Shown here piece by piece: positions 30,201 to 42,200 of a stretch of DNA of 64,000 bases. Position 1 is the stretch's first letter. Every line of letters starts with the position of its first letter. The translations under genes and the position numbers were made by a program. The stretch is from contig OX375877.1 of assembly GCA_947359465.1 (NCBI GenBank), positions 73,792,698 to 73,856,697 of the forward strand, read 5' to 3'. Source of the stretch: Metellina segmentata. Taxonomy: Eukaryota; Arthropoda; Arachnida; Araneae; Tetragnathidae. The notes below the pieces were generated by a model. The model saw nothing but the letters and a program-made list of their open reading frames with translations, did no database searches and was not told the origin of the DNA.

Positions 30201-33200
30201 AATACTTGAACAACTTGCCAAAAATCCATCTGGATGTAAAATTGATTGCATTTGCTAATTTCTACAAGTGAAGTATCAATATCTTTCCCGCACTCAAACA
30301 TTAAACAGATTTGAGTTGTATATTTCGATACATAATTGTAGTTATACTATTCAATCGAAAAGATTTCACATAAATTTACTCTAGCAATAATATGGGAATG
30401 TTTGAAGATATCGTTCGAAAACTTTGAAGACGGAGTTATAACATGTCGGGAAAACATTGAATCAGAGGTTTCATTGGTGGTTAAACAAGTTTAGAAAACA
30501 AACCGAATCATACCTGTCACTGGAGTAGTTGAACTACCAGTGCCTGCTGTTGGTGTCGATCCGGAACTAGCTCCGCTAACGGTAGACCCACCTAAAATAC
30601 ACATTTAAAACTTATTTATTCCAAAAAGTTTGAGAGTTGTCCTCTTTTATAAGGTAACCAGAGTTTAGATTAACATTAGAAATAAAAATAATTGCCTTCG
30701 AAACACAAGAAGGAACAGTATTTTTCGTATTTTCTGTACACTCAACTCTGAAGTAGTTCGTAGCCAGAATTAAGAAATGAAGAAATTTTATGAATTGTTC
30801 TCGGCGTGGGAGAGCAATTAAGGCTTTACCTGTGGACGATCCTGGTGTACCCGAAGATCCTGTATTTCCAGATGTAGAGGATCCTGGAGTTCCAGAAGAT
30901 CCTGTGTTTGCAGATTGACTGACATCTGGGCTCGAATTGCTGGATGAGGATCCACCTGAAAAGAACAAATGGTTTTCTTAATCTGAAAAATACTTTCTCT
31001 TTGCTGATAATCAGCACGAAATAATGGCTGTGAAAAGAGGAATCGGGCAAGATAATGTAAGGAAAAAAAGAAGAAAAGCATAGCTTTAGATTTCCTGCCA
31101 GCAGCATAGTTTGAACGTTTCGATGTAAGAATTTTAGAACAGTGTACAACATACGCGTTTGAAATAAAACAGCGCATAAAAGCAATTCTAATGCGAAAGC
31201 AATGTATTTATTGATAATAGTACCTGTCGACACAGGTGTAGTAGATGATCCAGTACTTGCTGTTGGTGTCGAAGCTGGACTAGAATCACTTGTTGATGAG
31301 CCACCTGATCAAAGATGGAAGATAATATTAATATCTATGATTTTCTTCTCAACTTTGAATAGCAGTTGTAAATGAATGAGCATTTATTAAAAACTGGGAA
31401 AGAAAAAAGAAGATATTTTGACGAAAATATTTTTTCAATTGAAAATTCCGTTAACACTTTTAGTTAAACTTGTAGTTTTTTCCAGCATGTTTTTACAATT
31501 CTACCAAACGAAAATATTCCCTTAGGAATGAAACGTAAAAGGAGACAGTGTCTGTCACACCTGTCGTAGAAACAGGTAAGGTGGAAGAACCTGTGCTTGC
31601 AGTTGGAGTTGACGCAGGACTCGAATCACTTACAGTTGATCCGCCTGTAATTTAAATTATGTGAAATCTCGCATCTAAACCTATGAGTTGAAGCCTACAT
31701 GCATATGATGAAAAGAATGCCACTAGGAACTGTACTTTTTTCACAAAACGAAGACGAAATGTTATAAAAAATTTGTTTCGATTTACTTATAAGTCCAAAT
31801 TACCATGAATACTTTCTGAAGTAAGGTTAGAACCACAGAAATTTTGACGTTTACAGTTAACGATAACCTGTTGCTTTTTTCGCGACTCTCAAAGTCAGCT
31901 TTAATATTCGTATATATTTTGAAACTTTAAATTCTCAAATGTTAATTTTCGTTGATACAGGTGACTTAGAGGATCCAAGGCTCTCTTTTACAGTGGAAGC
32001 AATACTTGAACAACTTGCCAAAAATCCACCTGGATGTAAAATTGATTGCATTTGCTAATTTCTACAAGTGAAGTATCAATATCTTTCCCGCACTCAAACA
32101 TTAAACAGATTTGAGTTGTATATTTCGATACATAATTGTAGTTATACTATTCAATCGAAAAGATTTCACATAAATTTACTCTAGCAATAATATGGGAATG
32201 TTTGAAGATATCGTTCGAAAACTTTGAAGACGGAGTTATAACATGTCGGGAAAACATTGAATCAGAGGTTTCATTGGTGGTTAAACAAGTTTAGAAAACA
32301 AACCGAATCATACCTGTCACTGGAGTAGTTGAACTACCAGTGCCTGCTGTTGGTGTCGATCCGGAACTAGCTCCGCTAACGGTAGACCCACCTAAAATAC
32401 ACATTTAAAACTTATTTATTCCAAAAAGTTTGAGAGTTGTCCTCTTTTAAAAAGGTAAACAGAGTTTAGATTAACTTTAGAAATAAAAATAATTGTCTTC
32501 GAAACACAAGAAGAAACAGTATTTTTCGTATTTTCTGTACACTCAACTCTGAAGTAGTTCGTAGCCAGAATTAAGAAATGAAGAAATTTTATGAATTGTT
32601 CTCGGCGTGGGAGAGCAATTAAGGCTTTACCTGTGGACGATCCTGGTGCACCCGAAGATCCTGTATTTCCAGATGTAGAGGATCCTGGAGTTCCAGAAGA
32701 TCCTGTGTTTGCAGATTGACTTACATCTGGGCTCGAATTGCTGGACGAGGATCCACCTGAAAAGAACAAATGGTTTTCTTAATCTGAAAAACACTTTCTC
32801 TTTGCTGATAATCAGCACGAAATGATGGCTGTGAAAAGAGGAATCGGGCAAGATAATGTACGAAAAAAAGAAGAAAAGCATAGCTTTAGATTTCCTGCCA
32901 GCAGCATAGTTTGAACGTTTCGATGTAAGAATTTTAGAACAGTGTACAACATACGCGTTTGAAATAAAACAGCGCATAAAAGCAATTCTAATGCGAAAGC
33001 AATGAATTTATTGATAATAGTACCTGTCGACACAGGTGTAGTAGATGATCCAGTACTTGCTGTTGGTGTCGAAGCTGGACTAGAATCACTTGTTGATGAG
33101 CCACCTGATCAAAGATGGAAGGTAATATTAATATCTATGATTTTCTTCTCAACTTTGAATAGCAGTTGTAAATGAATGAGCATTTATTAAAAACTGGGAA

Positions 33201-36200
33201 AGAAAAAAGAAGATATTTTGACGAAAATATTTTTTCAATTGAAAATTCCGTTAACACTTTTAGTTAAACTTGTAGTTTTTTCCAGCATGTTTTTACAATT
33301 CTACCAAACGAAAATATTCCCTTAGGAATGAAACGTAAAAGGAGACAGTGTCTGTCACACCTGTCGTAGAAACAGGTAAGGTGGAAGAACCTGTGCTTGC
33401 AGTTGGAGTTGACGCAGGACTCGAATCACTTACAGTTGATCCGCCTGTAATTTAAATTATGTGAAATCTCGCATCTAAACCTATGAGTTGAAGCCTACAT
33501 GCATATGATGAAAAGAATGCCACTAGGAACTGTACTTTTTTCACAAAACGAAGACGAAATGTTATAAAAAATTTGTTTCGATTTACTTATAAGTCCAAAT
33601 TACCATGAATACTTTCTGAAGTAAGGTTAGAATCACAGAAATTTTGACGTTTACAGTTAACGATAACCTGTTGCTTTTTTCGCGACTCTCAAAGTCAGCT
33701 TTAATATTCGTATATATTTTGAAACTTTAAATTCTCAAATGTTAATTTTCGTTGATACAGGTGACTTAGAGGATCCAAGGCTCTTTTTTACAGTGGAAGC
33801 AATACTTGAAAAACTTGCCAAAAATCCACCTGGATGTAAAATTGATTGCATTTGCTAATTTCTACAAGTGAAGTATCAATATCTTTCCCGCACTCAAACA
33901 TTAAACAGATTTGAGTTGTATATTTCGATACATAATTGTAGTTATACTATTCAATCGAAAAGATTTCACATAAATTTACTCTAGCAATAATATGGGAATG
34001 TTTGAAGATATGGTTCGAAAACTTTGAAGACGGAGTTATAACAAGTCGGGAAAACATTGAATCAGAGGTTTCATTGGTGGTTAAACAAGTTTAGAAAACA
34101 AACCGAATCATACCTGTCACTGGAGTAGTTGAACTACCAGTGCCTGCTGTTGGTGTCGATCCGGAACTAGCTCCGCTAACGGTAGACCCACCTAAAATAC
34201 ACATTTAAAACTTATTTATTCCAAAAAGTTTGAGAGTTGTCCTCTTTTAAAAAGGTAAACAGAGTTTAGATTAACTTTAGAAATAAAAATAATTGTCTTC
34301 GAAACACAAGAAGGAACAGTATTTTTCGTATTTTCTGTACACTCAACTCTGAAGTAGTTCGTAGCCAGAATTAAGAAATGAAGAAATTTTATGAATTGTT
34401 TTTGGCGTGGGAGAGCAATTAAGGCTTTACCTGTGGACGATCCTGGTGTACCCGAAGATCCTGTATTTCCAGATGTAGAGGATCCTGGAGTTCCAGAAGA
34501 TCCTGTGTTTGCAGATTGACTGACATCTGGGCTCGAATTGCTGGATGAGGATCCACCTGAAAAGAACAAATGGTTTTCTTAATCTGAAAAATACTTTCTC
34601 TTTGCTGATAATCAGCACGAAATGATGGCTGTGAAAAGAGGAATCGGGCAAGATAATGTACGAAAAAAAGAAGAAAAGCATAGCTTTAGATTTCCTGCCA
34701 GCAGCATAGTTTGAACGTTTCGATGTAAGAATTTTAGAACAGTGTACAACATACGCGTTTGAAATAAAACAGCGCATAAAAGCAATGCGAAAGCAATGTA
34801 TTTATTGATAATAGTACCTGTCGACACAGGTGTAGTAGATGATCCAGTACTTGCTGTTGGTGTCGAAGCTGGACTAGAATCACTTGTTGATGAGCCACCT
34901 GATCAAAGATGGAAGATAATATTAATATCTATGATTTTCTTCTCAACTTTGAATAGCAGTTGTAAATGAATGAGCATTTATTAAAAACTGGGAAAGAAAA
35001 AAGAAGATATTTTGACGAAAATATTTTTTCAATTGAAAATTCCGTTAACACTTTTAGTTAAACTTGTAGTTTTTTCCAGCATGTTTTTACAATTCTACCA
35101 AACGAAAATATTCCCTTAGGAATGAAACGTAAAAGGAGACAGTGTCTGTCACACCTGTCGTAGAAACAGGTAAGGTGGAAGAACCTGTGCTTGCAGTTGG
35201 AGTTGACGCAGGACTCGAATCACTTACAGTTGATCCGCCTGTAATTTAAATTATGTGAAATCTCGCATCTAAACCTATGAGTTGAAGCCTACATGCATAT
35301 GATGAAAAGAATGCCACTAGGAACTGTACTTTTTTCACAAAACGAAGACGAAATGTTATAAAAAATTTGTTTCGATTTACTTATAAGTCCAAATTACCAT
35401 GAATACTTTCTGAAGTAAGGTTAGAACCACAGAAATTTTGACGTTTACAGTTAACGATAACCTGTTGCTTTTTTCGCGACTCTCAAAGTCAGCTTTAATA
35501 TTCGTATATATTTTGAAACTTTAAATTCTCAAATGTTAATTTTCGTTGATACAGGTGACTTAGAGGATCCAAGGCTCTCTTTTACAGTGGAAGCAATACT
35601 TGAACAACTTGCCAAAAATCCACCTGGATGTAAAATTGATTGCATTTGCTAATTTCTACAAGTGAAGTATCAATATCTTGCCCGCACTCAAACATTAAAC
35701 ATATTTGAGTTGTATATTTCGATACATAATTGTAGTTATACTATTCAATCGAAAAGATTTCACATAAATTTACTCTAGCAATAATATGGGAATGTTTGAA
35801 GATATCGTTCGAAAACTTTGAAAACGGAGTTATAACATGTCGGGAAAACATTGAATCAGAGGTTTCATTGGTGGTTAAACAAGTTTAGAAAACAAACCGA
35901 ATCATACCTGTCACTGGAGTAGTTGAACTACCAGTGCCTGCTGTTGGTGTCGATCCGGAACTAGCTCCGCTAACGGTAGACCCACCTAAAATACACATTT
36001 AAAACTTATTTATTCCAAAAAGTTTGAGAGTTGTCCTCTTTTAAAAAGGTAAACAGAGTTTAGATTAACTTTAGAAATAAAAATAATTGTCTTCGAAACA
36101 CAAGAAGGAACAGTATTTTTCGTATTTTCTGTACACTCAACTCTGAAGTAGTTCGTAGCCAGAATTAAGAAATGAAGAAATTTTATGAATTGTTCTCGGC

Positions 36201-39200
36201 GTGGGAGAGCAATTAAGGCTTTACCTGTGGACGATCCTGGTGTACCCGAAGATCCTGTATTTCCAGATGTAGAGGATCCTGGAGTTCCAGAAGATCCTGT
36301 GTTTGCAGATTGACTGACATCTGGGCTCGAATTGCTGGATGAGGATCCACCTGAAAAGAACAAATGGTTTTCTTAATCTGAAAAATACTTTCTCTTTGCT
36401 GATAATCAGCACGAAATGATGGCTGTGAAAAGAGGAATCGGGCAAGATAATGTACGAAAAAAAGAAGAAAAGCATAGCTTTAGATTTCCTGCCAGCAGCA
36501 TAGTTTGAACGTTTCGATGTAAGAATTTTAGAACAGTGTACAACATACGCGTTTGAAATAAAACAGCGCATAAAAGCAATGCGAAAGCAATGTATTTATT
36601 GATAATAGTACCTGTCGACACAGGTGTAGTAGATGATCCAGTACTTGCTGTTGGTGTCGAAGCTGGACTAGAATCACTTGTTGATGAGCCACCTGATCAA
36701 AGATGGAAGATAATATTAATATCTATGATTTTCTTCTCAACTTTGAATAGCAGTTGTAAATGAATGAGCATTTATTAAAAACTGGGAAAGAAAAAAGAAG
36801 ATATTTTGACGAAAATATTTTTTCAATTGAAAATTCCGTTAACACTTTTAGTTAAACTTGTAGTTTTTTCCAGCATGTTTTTACAATTCTACCAAACGAA
36901 AATATTCCCTTAGGAATGAAACGTAAAAGGAGACAGTGTCTGTCACACCTGTCGTAGAAACAGGTAAGGTGGAAGAACCTGTGCTTGCAGTTGGAGTTGA
37001 CGCAGGACTCGAATCACTTACAGTTGATCCGCCTGTAATTTAAATTATGTGAAATCTCGCATCTAAACCTATGAGTTGAAGCCTACATGCATATGATGAA
37101 AAGAATGCCACTAGGAACTGTACTTTTTTCACAAAACGAAGACGAAATGTTATAAAAAATTTGTTTCGATTTACTTATAAGTCCAAATTACCATGAATAC
37201 TTTCTGAAGTAAGGTTAGAACCACAGAAATTTTGACGTTTACAGTTAACGATAACCTGTTGCTTTTTTCGCGACTCTCAAAGTCAGCTTTAATATTCGTA
37301 TATATTTTGAAACTTTAAATTCTCAAATGTTAATTTTCGTTGATACAGGTGACTTAGAGGATCCAAGGCTCTCTTTTACAGTGGAAGCAATACTTGAACA
37401 ACTTGCCAAAAATCCACCTGGATGTAAAATTGCTTGCATTTGCAAATTTCTACAAGTGAAGTATCAATATCTTTCCCGCACTCAAACATTAAACAGATTT
37501 GAGTTGTATATTTCGATACATAATTGTAGTTATACTATTCAATCGAAAAGATTTCACATAAATTTACTCTAGCAATAATATGGGAATGTTTGAAGATATC
37601 GTTCGAAAACTTTGAAAACGGAGTTATAACATGTCGGGAAAACATTGAATCAGAGGTTTCATTGGTGGTTAAACAAGTTTAGAAAACAAACCGAATCATA
37701 CCTGTCACTGGAGTAGTTGAACTACCAGTGCCTGCTGTTGGTGTCGATCCGGAACTAGCTCCGCTAACGGTAGACCCACCTAAAATACACATTTAAAACT
37801 TATTTATTCCAAAAAGTTTGAGAGTTGTCCTCTTTTAAAAAGGTAAACAGAGTTTAGATTAACTTTAGAAATAAAAATAATTGTCTTCGAAACACAAGAA
37901 GGAACAGTATTTTTCGTATTTTCTGTACACTCAACTCTGAAGTAGTTCGTAGCCAGAATTAAGAAATGAAGAAATTTTATGAATTGTTCTCGGCGTGGGA
38001 GAGAAATTAAGGCTTTACCTGTGGACGATCCTGGTGTACCCGAAGATCCTGTATTTCCAGATGTAGAGGATCCTGGAGTTCCAGAAGATCCTGTGTTTGC
38101 AGATTGACTGACATCTGGGCTCGAATTGCTGGATGAGGATCCACCTGAAAAGAACAAATGGTTTTCTTAATCTGAAAAATACTTTCTCTTTGCTGATAAT
38201 CAGCACGAAATAATGGCTGTGAAAAGAGGAATCGGGCAAGATGATGTACGAAAAAAAGAAGAAAAGCATAGCTTTAGATTTCCTGCCAGCAGCATAGTTT
38301 GAACGTTTCGATGTAAGAATTTTAGAACAGTGTACAACATACGCGTTTGAAATAAAACAGCGCATAAAAGCAATTCTAATGCGAAAGCAATGTATTTATT
38401 GATAATAGTACCTGTCGACACAGGTGTAGTAGATGATCCAGTACTTGCTGTTGGTGTCGAAGCTGGACTAGAATCACTTGTTGATGAGCCACCTGATCAA
38501 AGATGGAAGATAATATTAATATCTATGATTTTCTTCTCAACTTTGAATAGCAGTTGTAAATGAATGAGCATTTATTAAAAACTGGGAAAGAAAAAAGAAG
38601 ATATTTTGACGAAAATATTTTTTCAATTGAAAATTCCGTTAACACTTTTAGTTAAACTTGTAGTTTTTTCCAGCATGTTTTTACAATTCTACCAAACGAA
38701 AATATTCCCTTAGGAATGAAACGTAAAAGGAGACAGTGTCTGTCACACCTGTCGTAGAAACAGGTAAGGTGGAAGAACCTGTGCTTGCAGTTGGAGTTGA
38801 CGCAGGACTCGAATCACTTACAGTTGATCCGCCTGTAATTTAAATTATGTGAAATCTCGCATCTAAACCTATGAGTTGAAGCCTACATGCATATGATGAA
38901 AAGAATGCCACTAGGAACTGTACTTTTTTCACAAAACGAAGACGAAATGTTATAAAAAATTTGTTTCGATTTACTTATAAGTCCAAATTACCATGAATAC
39001 TTTCTGAAGTAAGGTTAGAACCACAGAAATTTTGACGTTTACAGTTAACGATAACCTGTTGCTTTTTTCGCGACTCTCAAAGTCAGCTTTAATATTCGTA
39101 TATATTTTGAAACTTTAAATTCTCAAATGTTAATTTTCGTTGATACAGGTGACTTAGAGGATCCAAGGCTCTCTTTTACAGTGGAAGCAATACTTGAACA

Positions 39201-42200
39201 ACTTGCCAAAAATCCACCTGGATGTAAAATTGATTGCATTTGCTAATTTCTACAAGTGAAGTATCAATATCTTTCCCGCACTCAAACATTAAACAGATTT
39301 GAGTTGTATATTTCGATACATAATTGTAGTTATACTATTCAATCGAAAAGATTTCACATAAATTTACTCTAGCAATAATATGGGAATGTTTGAAGATATC
39401 GTTCGAAAACTTTGAAGACGGAGTTATAACATGTCGGGAAAACATTGAATCAGAGGTTTCATTGGTGGTTAAACAAGTTTAGAAAACAAACCGAATCATA
39501 CCTGTCACTGGAGTAGTTGAACTACCAGTGCCTGCTGTTGGTGTCGATCCGGAACTAGCTCCGCTAACGGTAGACCCACCTAAAATACACATTTAAAACT
39601 TATTTATTCCAAAAAGTTTGAGAGTTGTCCTCTTTTAAAAAGGTAAACAGAGTTTAGATTAACTTTAGAAATAAAAATAATTGTCTTCGAAACACAAGAA
39701 GGAACAGTATTTTTCGTATTTTCTGTACACTCAACTCTGAAGTAGTTCGTAGCCAGAATTAAGAAATGAAGAAATTTTATGAATTGTTCTCGGCGTGGGA
39801 GAGCAATTAAGTCTTTACCTGTGGACGATCCTGGTGTACCCGAAGATCCTGTATTTCCAGATGTAGAGGATCCTGGAGTTCCAGAAGATCCTGTGTTTGC
39901 AGATTGACTGACATCTGGGCTCGAATTGCTGGATGAGGATCCACCTGAAAAGAACAAATGGTTTTCTTAATCTGAAAAATACTTTCTCTTTGCTGATAAA
40001 CAGCACGAAATAATGGCTGTGAAAAGAGGTATCGGGCAAGATAATGTACGAAAAAAAGAAGAAAAGCATAGCTTTAGATTTCCTGCCAGCAGCATAGTTT
40101 GAACGTTTCGATGTAAGAATTTTAGAACAGTGTACAACATATACGCGTTTGAAATAAAACAGCGCATAAAAGCAATTCTAATGCGAAAGCAATGTATTTA
40201 TTGATAATAGTACCTGTCGACACAGGTGTAGTAGATGATCCAGTACTTGCTGTTGGTGTCGAAGTTGGACTAGAATCACTTGTTGATGAGCCACCTGATC
40301 AAAGATGGAAGATAATATTAATATCTATGATTTTCTTCTCAACTTTGAATAGCAGTTGTAAATGAATGAGCATTTATTAAAAACTGGGAAAGAAAAAGAA
40401 GATATTTTGACGAAAATACTTTTTCAATTGAAAATTCCGTTAACACTTTTAGTTAAACTTGTAGTTTTTTCCAGCATGTTTTTACAATTCTACCAAACGA
40501 AAATATTCCCTTAGGAATGAAACGTAAAAGGAGACAGTGTCTGTCACACCTGTCGTAGAAACAGGTAAGGTGGAAGAACCTGTGCTTGCAGTTGGAGTTG
40601 ACGCAGGACTCGAATCACTTACAGTTGATCCGCCTGTAATTTAAATTATGTGAAATCTCGCATCTAAACCTATGAGTTGAAGCCTACATGCATATGATGA
40701 AAAGAATGCCACTAGGAACTGTACTTTTTTCACAAAACGAAGACGAAATGTTATAAAAAATTTGTTTCGATTTACTTATAAGTCCAAATTACCATGAATA
40801 GTTTCTGAAGTAAGGTTAGAACCACAGAAATTTTGACGTTTACAGTTAACGATAACCTGTTGCTTTTTTCGCGACTCTCAAAGTCAGCTTCAATATTCGT
40901 ATATATTTTGAAACTTTAAATTCTCAAATGTTAATTTTCGTTGATACAGGTGACTTAGAGGATCCAAGGCTCCCTTTTACAGTGGAAGCAATACTTGAAC
41001 AACTTGCCCAAAATCCACCTGGATGTAAAATTGATTGCATTTGCTAATTTCTACAAGTGAAGTATCAATATCTTTCCCTCACTCAAACATTAAACATATT
41101 TTAGTTGTATATTTCGATACATAATTGTAGTTATACTATTCAATCGAAAAGATTTCACATAAATTTACTCTAGCAATAATATGATAATGTTTGAAGATAT
41201 CGTTCGAAAACTTTGAAGACGGAGTTATAACAAGTCTTGAAAACATTGAATCAGAGGTTTCATTGGTGGTTAAACAAGTTTAGAAAACAAACCGAATCAT
41301 ACCTGTCACTGGAGTAGTTGAAGTACCAGTGCCTGCTGTTGGTGTCGATCCGGAACTAGCTCCGCTAACGGTAGACCCACCTAAAATATACATTTAAAAA
41401 TAATTTATTCCAAAACGTTTAAGAGTTGTCCTATTTAATAAAGGTAACCAGAGTTTAGATTAACTTTAGGAATAAAAATAATTGTCTTCGAAACACAAGA
41501 ATGCACAGTATTTTTTGTGTTTTCTCTACACTTAACTCGGAAGTAGTTCGTAGTCAGAATTAAAAAATTAAGAAGAAATTTAGAAATTTTAGGAATTGTT
41601 CTCGCTGTCGGATTACTTTTAAGGCTTTACCTGTAGATGATCCTGGTGATGTCGTAAAGAATTTTAAGATAACGGGAAAGGGTTACGAACTGCCGTTCTC
41701 GTGAACTGTTCTTTCGGGATCGGCGTGTCCTGAAGCGTGTGGTTCGTAAGCACTGCAAGAAAATACTCTAAATCATTAGCAGTGAGTTTCAACAGGCAGC
41801 AGTGGTTATGTTGCTCCTAATACTTTGCGGAAAGAACTGCTAGCTCTCAATGTGTTCTGATGTATTGCCGCACACAAACCTAACATCACCCCATCCAACC
41901 AAGCCTGTAGACTCGCTTGGTGTTTATAACGTTGCAACTGGTCTGTGGACCACTGGAAAACTGTTTCATTGAGTGACGAGTCACTCTACGTGCTCTTCCA
42001 GTGAGATGGCCGTGCTTGGGTTTTGCGAATGACAGGCGAACTCGAGAGCATCGTTCCAACTGTCAAGTTCGGTTTCTGTGGTGTTTCAGTTAAAACTTTT
42101 AATTTCACTTGTGGTTTCTTCCAGGATGTTATTACAATTCTACCAAACGAAATTATACTCTTAGTGATTAAACGTTAAATGAGACAGTGTCTATCATACC

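Larger units (their letters stand above)
1..41138 (-). repeat. Tandem array of 22 coding units of about 1.8 kb
   Basis: Direct reading shows 22 complete units with boundaries taken at the motif ttcaatcgaaaagattt. Lengths are 1798, 1799, 1798, 1799, 1800, 1800, 1801, 1799, 1799, 1801, 1799, 1800, 1802, 1801 (after removing a Helitron), 1800, 1800, 1800, 1800, 1794, 1794, 1800 and 1801 bp. Units differ at few positions over exons and introns alike. About 20 percent of each unit (369 bp) codes. Homogenised introns point to concerted evolution by unequal exchange or gene conversion at DNA level, as known for spider flagelliform silk genes. The array continues past the left edge. Confidence 0.95.

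Noticed and set aside
37327..37572. Plus-strand open frame of 81 codons in unit 20
   Set aside because: It is antisense to dead exon E, is present only because two stop codons are altered in this unit, and is closed in the other units.
1..41138. CRISPR-like or phage-type array
   Set aside because: The repeats are 1.8 kb with spliced exons, and the surrounding DNA is eukaryotic.
1..41138. Assembly artefact as the cause of the array
   Set aside because: Units differ by private and shared variants, one carries a unique Helitron, and the edge units are diverged, so it is not simple duplication of one read; copy number could still be misassembled.
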